NCBI GenBank assembly: GCA_020437875.1
Contig: JAGQVR010000180.1
Coordinates: 1 to 5,840, forward strand
Length of the DNA: 5,840 nucleotides
Source: Flavobacteriales bacterium
GTDB taxonomy: Bacteria; Bacteroidota; Bacteroidia; Flavobacteriales_F; PHOS-HE28
Reading direction: 5' to 3'
Below the pieces are notes generated by a model. That model was not told the origin of the DNA, did no database searches, and was given only the letters and a program-made list of their open reading frames with translations. Below, piece after piece: positions 1 to 4,835 of the stretch. How positions within the stretch are numbered: the stretch's first letter is position 1; each line of letters begins with the position of its first letter. A program made the position numbers and the translations under genes.

Positions 1-1673
1 CAGATGATCCCCGCGGCGAAGAAGGCGGCCAATTGGGAGAACAAGCGCCCCATGAGGTCGCGTAACCTGCCGTCCGTGGGCGTGGGGTTCAGGTCGCTGC
101 CATGGAAGGTGATCACCACGGGCACAGGGCTCACCAGCACCGTGAACAGTCCTGTTATGGTGCCGTAGTGCGCATGCACGATGTCCGGCCGGAACGCTCG
201 GACCTGTTTCCTGAACCGTCGACGCGCTCGCCACAGGCCACTAATGGAAGTGCGCTCGCTGAGGAAGAAGGTCTCAACCGCCGCACCGGTCTCAACCGCG
301 ATCCATCTCCCCTGACGGCGCGCGAAAGGCATCTCATTCCCTTCAGCATGACCGGGGATCACCAACATCAGTCGCATCGGAAGCCGCCCCTCCTCCACCT
401 TACGCCGCAACTCCGAACGCACATGCGCGATATCATACCGGGTGCTAAGAGCGAGAAATCCCATGCCGGTGACCACCGCCAGACCGGGCCATGGACCGGC
501 AAGCCCGAACAGCTGCACGACCAGCAAGGTGACCATGGCCACGACCAGCGACAGGATGATGTTGACCCCGTTCCGCGGACTGGTATGGTAGGCATCGAGC
601 ACGCTGCGCAGGGCCACGAAATAGGCCAGGGCCGGCGCGGCCAGGAAGATCAGGCGGCACGCAGGCACATAGGGAGCGGCGGGCACATCACCGAGATAGA
701 GGTCGAGCAGCCAGGGCAATGCGGCCTCCACCGATACCAAAGCCGCCAGCGAAACAAGCAATGCCGATCGCTCCAACCGCACGATGCGGCGCTCCAAGCC
801 GTGGTGATCGCCCGTGCTGATGGAGCGCGCGGTCTGCGGCAGCAGGAGGATGCTGATCGGCGCGAAACCGGCCGCAACGATGTTGAGCAGGGTCACGCCC
901 AGGCCGATCCGTCCGCTCTCCGCGAGCCCCCAGCGATGCGCCGCCCACAGGACCGGAAAGGTGAACAACGCCGCATAGGCCAGATCCCCCGGAATGCGCG
1001 GAAGGCCATACCGCAACAGCGCGCCACGTTCCGTGCGTGCCACCTGCACCGGCCCGGCCACCAGTTCAGGTAAAACGAAGAGCAAGGCAACGCCGCTCCA
1101 CATCACACCCGTGAACAGCAGGATCCCGGGCAGATCACGCGTGAAGGCGAAGGCGAGCAGCGGCGTGACGGCCAGTCCGATGGTCTGCAGGATGTTGGCC
1201 ACCAGCGTGTGATGGGTGCCCCGGATGTAGCTGTACGCAACGGTGTGCAAACAAAGGCCGAGCACCATCAAGGCCAGCGGCATCACAAGTGGTTCGAGTT
1301 GCGCACTGCCAAGTAGGAAGCTAGCCAGCCGCGCCGGGAACAGCGCGGCCAAGATCACCCCGATGCCGCTCAGGACCACCACGATCCGCAGAGCCGCCAG
1401 CAGGTAGAAGCGTCGGCGCGGACCTTCCAACGCCATCGCCACCAAGCGCGGCAGGCCCACCGCCAAGCCCAACATGAGCAATGGTTGAACGAAGGAGATC
1501 GTTCGGCGCACGAGGATGTAGGCATCGAGGTCCTCTCCTCCCAACCCGGCGGCCAGCCGGTACACCAGGAGGGTGGCCACCATCACGGCGCCTTCGGCCG
1601 CGTAGGTATGTGCGTGGTCCGACCGGAGCGCGCGCAGCCAACCTTCCGTCGCCGGCCTACCTGCTTCGCTCAT
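1..1673 (-). CDS. Wzx-type polysaccharide flippase fused in frame to a GT4-family glycosyltransferase (3' end off the window)
   Basis: The reverse strand is open without a stop from 1712 to 1. An in-frame TGA lies at 1715-1713 and the first ATG is at 1673, giving 557 visible residues. Residues 1-432 look like a complete MATE/MVF-superfamily O-antigen or lipid-linked oligosaccharide flippase. They hold about 12 hydrophobic helices, an early helix pair ending in GLAVGLPRLV (69-78), and the family-typical LRYGLPRIPGDLAY (220-233). The flippase part ends in a short charged tail (419-432). At M433 (codon 377-375) the typical start of a GT-B glycosyltransferase follows (RLMLVIPG), with the GT4 motifs DIVHAHYG (497-504) and ITFHGSD (521-527). 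The C-terminal donor-binding half lies off the window. Inferred role: transbilayer flipping of an undecaprenyl-linked glycan plus transfer of a sugar to it at the inner membrane. These activities are normally encoded by separate neighbouring genes, so the fusion is unusual. A sequencing indel near 370-595 that removed a stop is the main alternative. Confidence 0.85.
   Translation of the reverse strand, partial: MSEAGRPATEGWLRALRSDHAHTYAAEGAVMVATLLVYRLAAGLGGEDLDAYILVRRTISFVQPLLMLGLAVGLPRLVAMALEGPRRRFYLLAALRIVVVLSGIGVILAALFPARLASFLLGSAQLEPLVMPLALMVLGLCLHTVAYSYIRGTHHTLVANILQTIGLAVTPLLAFAFTRDLPGILLFTGVMWSGVALLFVLPELVAGPVQVARTERGALLRYGLPRIPGDLAYAALFTFPVLWAAHRWGLAESGRIGLGVTLLNIVAAGFAPISILLLPQTARSISTGDHHGLERRIVRLERSALLVSLAALVSVEAALPWLLDLYLGDVPAAPYVPACRLIFLAAPALAYFVALRSVLDAYHTSPRNGVNIILSLVVAMVTLLVVQLFGLAGPWPGLAVVTGMGFLALSTRYDIAHVRSELRRKVEEGRLPMRLMLVIPGHAEGNEMPFARRQGRWIAVETGAAVETFFLSERTSISGLWRARRRFRKQVRAFRPDIVHAHYGTITGLFTVLVSPVPVVITFHGSDLNPTPTDGRLRDLMGRLFSQLAAFFAAGII
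375..396 (-). promoter_or_regulatory. Possible internal ribosome binding site and start codon for the glycosyltransferase part
   Basis: On the minus strand a purine-rich GGAGGAGGGG (396-387) lies nine bases before an in-frame ATG (377-375). That ATG encodes M433 of the fused frame, exactly where a free-standing GT4 enzyme would begin. A second ATG (368-366) overlaps an out-of-frame TGA (370-368) as TGATG, the usual form of a translationally coupled gene pair. A further out-of-frame TAA lies at 402-400. Seen: the motifs and their spacing. Inferred: internal initiation could yield a separate glycosyltransferase, or the site is a relic of two genes that were once separate. Bacteroidota often do not depend on Shine-Dalgarno pairing, which weakens the functional reading. 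Confidence 0.35.
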
Positions 1674-1905
1674 CTCCGGAAATGAAGGACCATTCGGACA
1701 AAGGTGGCGCTTTCAGCAGATCGACCGTGGCGGGCTTCGTGATCCCATCAGGCAGAAGGACGCTGCATCCATCCCGACCAGGCACTTTCGGCGGAGCGGC
1801 AGGGACCGGCGGTACCGGTCGGTATGGTCCTGTTGCCGCTCATCATTATCCCGCCTGCTCCACCGGAACGCTTCGGCTATCTTCGGATCGAACAACGAAA
1901 GGCAC
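1674..1905. other. Divergent intergenic region between the flippase fusion and nfeD
   Basis: These 232 bases separate two divergently transcribed units and must hold the promoters for both. I found no convincing gene: the frames crossing it give glycine-, proline- and arginine-rich translations with no recognisable family. An inverted repeat, GACCGG (1804-1809) and CCGGTC (1815-1820) around a five-base loop, could be a small hairpin or operator. TATCTTCG (1878-1885) differs by one base from the Bacteroidota -7 element TAnnTTTG, but no TTG sits at the expected distance upstream. On the minus strand CACCTTTG (1706-1699) is a similarly imperfect match. Confidence 0.5.
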
Positions 1906-2349
1906 ATGGACTTCTTTCAATGGCATTGGTGGGCGGGCGCGGCGATCGTGCTCTTCATCCTGGAGATCTTCGTACCGGGCTTCTTCCTCATGTGCCTGGG
2001 CATCGGGTGCGTGGGTGCCAGCGTGGCCGCTGGACTCGGCCTTGGAGTAGGCTTGCAATTGCTGGCCTTCAGCGTATTCTCCCTCCTCGCCTTCTTCACC
2101 ATCCGCCCGGTGCTGATGAAGCGGATGTGGAATGCGCCTGACGTCAAGACCAACATGGACGCCCTGATCGGTCAGCGCGGCCGGGTGACACAGGACTTCG
2201 ATCCGGGCCTGCGCCTGGGTCGGGTCAGTGCCGCCGGCGACGACTGGCGGGCCGAGAGCCTCAGCGACCGCGTGCTCCACGTGGGCGACCTGGTCGAAGT
2301 GGTCCGTGTGGAGAGCAATACCCTCATCGTGAAACCCCTCGGAGCCTGA
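1906..2349 (+). CDS. Short NfeD-family membrane protein (YbbJ-like), OB-fold partner of the SPFH protein
   Basis: This 147-aa protein belongs to the short NfeD class, which lacks the N-terminal ClpP-like serine protease domain of long NfeD proteins. About three membrane segments cover residues 8-70: a first helix rich in I, V, L and F with the family-typical LEIFVPGFF (19-27), a glycine-rich second, and a third ending before a basic RPVLMKRMW. Residues 84-145 form the C-terminal OB-fold domain, with the family pattern of ALIGQRGRV (86-94), a conserved W114 in GDDWRAES, LHVGDLVEV (124-132) and a final NTLIVKP strand. Short NfeD proteins are typically encoded beside SPFH/stomatin-like proteins and bind them, as YbbJ does with QmcA in E. 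coli. The next gene here, 31 bases downstream, is such a partner. The start is ATG 1906, with a weak GAAAGG just upstream. The family assignment is strong; the cellular role is inferred from relatives. Confidence 0.92.
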   Translation: MDFFQWHWWAGAAIVLFILEIFVPGFFLMCLGIGCVGASVAAGLGLGVGLQLLAFSVFSLLAFFTIRPVLMKRMWNAPDVKTNMDALIGQRGRVTQDFDPGLRLGRVSAAGDDWRAESLSDRVLHVGDLVEVVRVESNTLIVKPLGA

Positions 2350-2380
2350 TCTCCGCCTCAACCTCGAAACCCCAACCACC

Positions 2381-3379
2381 ATGTCAGCCCCTACCATCAT
2401 CCTGCTCCTGATCGCGGTCTTCGTGATCTTCCTCATCGCCAAGGGCGTTCGCATCATCCAGCAGAGCGAGGCCATGGTGATCGAGCGCTTCGGGAAGTAC
2501 CGCACCACGCTCACCGCGGGCTTCAACATCATCATCCCCGTGTTCGACAAGCCGCGCGAGATCATCTACCGCTTCACACGCGACCTGCCCGATGGCAACA
2601 AGTACGTGCAGTTCGTGAAGAAGGAACGCATCGACCTGCGGGAGACGGTCTACGACTTCCCGCGCCAGAACGTGATCACGAAGGACAACGTGGGCACGGA
2701 GATCAATGCCCTGCTCTACTTCCAGATCATGGACCCGGTGAAGGCGATGTACGAGATCGAGAACCTGCCGCTCGCCATCGAGAAGCTCACGCAGACCACC
2801 CTGCGTAACGTGATCGGCGAACTGGACCTGGATGAGACATTGACCAGCCGCGACACCATCAACGCCAAGTTGCGCAACATCCTGGACGAGGCCAGCAACA
2901 AGTGGGGCGTGAAGGTGAATCGGGTGGAACTGCAGGACATCAACCCACCGCGCGACATCCGTGAGGCCATGGAGAAGCAGATGCGTGCCGAACGCGACCG
3001 CCGGGCACAGATCATCGATGCGGAGGGCAGCAAGCGGGCGGTGATCCTCTCCGCTGAGGCCACCCAGCAGAAGCAGATCAACGAGGCCGATGGCCAGAAA
3101 CAAGCGCAGATCCTGGAAGCGGAAGGCGATGCACAAGCGCGGATCCGCCGGGCACAGGGTGAGGCGGAAGCCATCCGGCTGGTGACCGAGGCGATCAAGG
3201 GCGCGAATGCCGATCCCGCCAACTACCTGATCGCCATGAAGTACCTGGACACTTTGCAGGAGATGACCAGCGGCCAGAACAACAAGGTGATCTACATGCC
3301 TTACGAGGCCACAGGCGTGCTCAGCAGCGTCGGTGGTATCAAGGAGATGCTGGAGGCCGGCAGGAAGTTGAACAGCTGA
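2381..3379 (+). CDS. qmcA: SPFH/Band 7 (prohibitin-homology) membrane scaffold protein, QmcA/paraslipin type
   Basis: This 332-aa protein has an N-terminal membrane anchor (about residues 4-20, no cleavage site) followed by an SPFH/Band 7 domain over about 21-200. The domain includes AMVIERFGKY (31-40), DNVGTEINALLYFQI (102-116), LRNVIGELDLDETL (141-154) and VELQDINPP (182-190), all typical of QmcA and paraslipins. Residues 191-265 form a long charged coiled coil with repeated alanine-glutamate units (DAEG, SAEA, EADG, EAEG), the flotillin-like oligomerisation region. Near the C-terminus, KVIYMPYEA (302-310) matches the paraslipin tail. Such proteins form large oligomeric cages that organise membrane microdomains and modulate membrane protein turnover. 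Compared with the E. coli QmcA I remember, there is an insertion of about 20 residues around 62-83. The ATG at 2381 has no Shine-Dalgarno sequence and is preceded by a C/A-rich spacer. The gene is probably co-transcribed with the NfeD gene. It should not be confused with the protease cofactors HflK and HflC, which it resembles less. Confidence 0.93.
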   Translation: MSAPTIILLLIAVFVIFLIAKGVRIIQQSEAMVIERFGKYRTTLTAGFNIIIPVFDKPREIIYRFTRDLPDGNKYVQFVKKERIDLRETVYDFPRQNVITKDNVGTEINALLYFQIMDPVKAMYEIENLPLAIEKLTQTTLRNVIGELDLDETLTSRDTINAKLRNILDEASNKWGVKVNRVELQDINPPRDIREAMEKQMRAERDRRAQIIDAEGSKRAVILSAEATQQKQINEADGQKQAQILEAEGDAQARIRRAQGEAEAIRLVTEAIKGANADPANYLIAMKYLDTLQEMTSGQNNKVIYMPYEATGVLSSVGGIKEMLEAGRKLNS

Positions 3380-3399
3380 TCGGTCCGATCGACGAAGTG

Positions 3400-3425
3400 G
3401 AAGCCCTGCCGGAAGGTGGGGCTTC
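3400..3425 (+). terminator. Strong stem-loop with GGAA tetraloop after qmcA (possible terminator or mRNA 3' end)
   Basis: The arm GAAGCCCTGCC (3400-3410) pairs with GGTGGGGCTTC (3415-3425) around a GGAA loop (3411-3414). This gives 11 base pairs, two of them G-U type, and a loop of the stable GNRA class. It starts 20 bases after the qmcA stop and ends 25 bases before the next start. Only a weak pyrimidine run (TTC) follows, not a full U-tract. It may therefore be a weak terminator, a 3'-end stabiliser, or a processing site that separates expression of nfeD-qmcA from the two genes downstream. Confidence 0.5.
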
Positions 3426-3450
3426 TTCACATACTACCTACCTTCAACCC

Positions 3451-3753
3451 ATGCCCGCCTACAGCACCCTTTCCGAAGCCGTGAACGACCTGCAACGCCG
3501 CGGCTACACCGACGATCTCACCGCCGCGGAGGAATGCCTGATCTGCGATGCGCGCGGCATCCACCTGGACCCGGCCGAGTTCGAGATCGACGAGTTCCAC
3601 CGATTCGAGGGCATGAGCGATCCCGAGGACCAGAGCATCGTTTACGCCATCAGCTCCAGGGACCACGGGATCAAAGGCATCCTGGTGAACGCCTACGGGC
3701 CGGATGCCTCCCCCTTCACACAGGAGATGGTGCGGAAGTTGGCGACGCACTGA
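3451..3753 (+). CDS. Conserved small Bacteroidota protein (family often labelled phosphoribosylpyrophosphate synthetase, probably wrongly)
   Basis: This is a 100-aa soluble protein with no signal peptide or membrane segment. It begins TLSEAVNDLQRRGYTDDL, then LICDARGIHLDPAEFEIDEF, FEGMSDPEDQSIVYAISS, and GIKGILVNAYGPDAS near the end. I recognise this pattern from a short family widespread in Bacteroidota. Database records often call it phosphoribosylpyrophosphate synthetase, but it is about a third the length of a real Prs enzyme and I see no PRPP-binding loop, so that label should not be relied on. Its function is unknown. I chose ATG 3451 because family members begin close to the TLSEA motif. 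An upstream in-frame ATG at 3397 would add 18 residues encoded by the hairpin and its flanks, which is unlikely. It lies 71 bases after qmcA and 27 bases before the lipoprotein gene on the same strand. Confidence 0.85.
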   Translation: MPAYSTLSEAVNDLQRRGYTDDLTAAEECLICDARGIHLDPAEFEIDEFHRFEGMSDPEDQSIVYAISSRDHGIKGILVNAYGPDASPFTQEMVRKLATH

Positions 3754-3780
3754 GGTTTGATCGCAGGAACATAAGGGACC

Positions 3781-4566
3781 ATGAAACTCCAAAGAACCTG
3801 GGCCAGCATAATGCTCGTCACGCTTTTCACGAATTGTTCCGGACCTGGACTCGAGGAGAAGGGCTTTCGTGTGGACACTTCGAGGGAAGATGGGGGCGCT
3901 GACCAAGCCAGCGGGCTTAGTCCGGATCCGTTGACGTTCGCAACGCGTCCGAGCAATGTACTCCTAACGGGTGTACCACACATCAGGCTAACGACCGTGT
4001 ACAAAGTGAATCATCGTACAGACGATAGTTCACGCTTTATCGGTTCGAACAAATTCCACTATCGATACGACGAGCACGAGGGAGACATCAGGAACAACTG
4101 GCACGGCCATCTAATACCAGGCATCGAAGCCGTGTTTGGATACAACCTCGTGAACATCGCTCACTTCGATGTGACCACCGGAATACAAAAGGTCCTATAC
4201 GATCGACCTGTCCTGATCAAAACCTTGTACTACCCGAGCTTCACCAACGACACATTGAACGACCTCCGGGTTTCTCGAAACCACTTTCTTGTGACCGTAT
4301 TCGACGATGACACGAACAAGGACGGATACATCAACCCGAGAGACCTTCGCAGGATCCACTTGTTCGATGTGAAAGGCCTTCGACTGAAAGCCCCGATCCC
4401 GGAGAATTATTCTGTCTTCAGTTCGGAGTATGACCCAGCGAATGACCGCATGTATGTGTTCGCCAAACTCGATGCGAACAGCAATGGAACGGCGGAGGAA
4501 GAGGAACCGGTGCACATCCATTGGATAGACATGAAGGATCCGCTGAGTTCCGGACGCTTGTACTGA
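3781..4566 (+). CDS. Predicted lipoprotein of unknown function with two EF-hand-like calcium loops
   Basis: This 261-aa protein starts with a basic n-region (KLQR), a hydrophobic stretch (8-16) and a loose lipobox LFTNC, with the lipidated cysteine predicted at position 19. Asparagine before the cysteine is atypical of the E. coli consensus. A low-complexity linker follows (20-50). The rest looks beta-rich. Two calcium-binding loops of the D-x-N-x-D/N-G type are visible: DTNKDGYINPRD (177-188) and DANSNGTAEEEE (231-242), each ending in an acidic residue at position 12. Each is followed, after three residues, by a similar strand (IHLFDVK 192-198; IHWIDMK 246-252). An earlier strand, IAHFDVTTG (126-134), looks like a related unit without the loop. 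This suggests beta-propeller-like repeats, but no named family or activity can be assigned. It is probably anchored in the outer membrane or exposed on the surface. AAGGGA precedes the ATG. The 27-base gap suggests co-transcription with the preceding gene. Sampled G+C is about 47-50%, clearly below the neighbours. Confidence 0.82.
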   Translation: MKLQRTWASIMLVTLFTNCSGPGLEEKGFRVDTSREDGGADQASGLSPDPLTFATRPSNVLLTGVPHIRLTTVYKVNHRTDDSSRFIGSNKFHYRYDEHEGDIRNNWHGHLIPGIEAVFGYNLVNIAHFDVTTGIQKVLYDRPVLIKTLYYPSFTNDTLNDLRVSRNHFLVTVFDDDTNKDGYINPRDLRRIHLFDVKGLRLKAPIPENYSVFSSEYDPANDRMYVFAKLDANSNGTAEEEEPVHIHWIDMKDPLSSGRLY

Positions 4567-4835
4567 CCGTCAGGCCCGTTCACGCTTCCGCCAACGCCCC
4601 CTTCCGAACCTTCCCGATCTTTAACCGTACATTAGCGCCGTCCTTCCCACGGATGGACACGCCCCGCGCGCCCAGCTCTCGCTCTCGAGCAATTGTCCAG
4701 GCGCCTTCCACCAGCGGATCATTGAACGCCGGACCGATCGTAGGGGCACAAGACACATGAACGGGTGTGTCCAGGCTCAATGACCTGGTCGCACCGACTT
4801 ACAACCCGCGCAGGGGAATTCCTGCGCACACCCGT
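4567..4835. other. Intergenic region upstream of the DEAD-box helicase gene
   Basis: These 269 bases lie between the lipoprotein stop and the helicase start. No classical terminator with a T-tract and no clear Bacteroidota promoter (TTG with TAnnTTTG) was found. On the minus strand a frame is open from just after a TAA at 4801-4799 to a stop at 4582-4580. It contains plausible-looking protein sequence (for example SIRGKDGANVRLKIGKV) but has only a TTG (4780) as a possible start, so it is not called as a gene. The right end carries the inverted repeat listed separately. Confidence 0.5.
4808..4827 (+). promoter_or_regulatory. Perfect inverted repeat in the helicase leader, just before the start codon
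   Basis: GCGCAGG (4808-4814) and CCTGCGC (4821-4827) are exact reverse complements around a six-base GGAATT loop. The repeat ends eight bases before ATG 4836. In RNA this seven-pair GC-rich hairpin would lie across the ribosome landing zone and would include the only Shine-Dalgarno-like run (AGGGG, 4812-4816). It could restrain translation until unfolded, or act as a DNA operator. The pairing is seen directly; the regulatory role is inferred. Confidence 0.5.

Noticed and set aside
102..1073. Long plus-strand open frame rich in H, Q, R and G
   Set aside because: It is antisense to the flippase-glycosyltransferase frame, which carries recognisable family motifs; the plus-strand translation has low-complexity, charged composition and no family resemblance.
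1878..1885. TATCTTCG as a Bacteroidota -7 promoter element for nfeD
   Set aside because: One mismatch to TAnnTTTG and no TTG at the expected distance upstream (the nearest, 1833-1835, is 42 bases away).
1846..2565. 239-residue minus-strand frame spanning the nfeD gene
   Set aside because: It overlaps two supported plus-strand genes and shows no recognisable domain.
3378..3390. 13-base odd palindrome GATCGGTCCGATC at the qmcA stop codon
   Set aside because: A single-base centre cannot form a good RNA loop and the sequence overlaps the stop; probably chance, although a DNA-binding site cannot be excluded.
2384..3430. 348-residue minus-strand frame
   Set aside because: It is a shadow of the QmcA-like gene, which matches its family along its full length.
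4563..4573. 11-base odd palindrome CTGACCGTCAG at the lipoprotein stop codon
   Set aside because: Short arms, one-base centre, no T-tract; not a credible terminator.
4757..4783. Eight-codon ATG-to-TGA mini frame in the helicase leader, considered as a leader peptide
   Set aside because: Too short, no codon bias or attenuator structure around it, and expected by chance.
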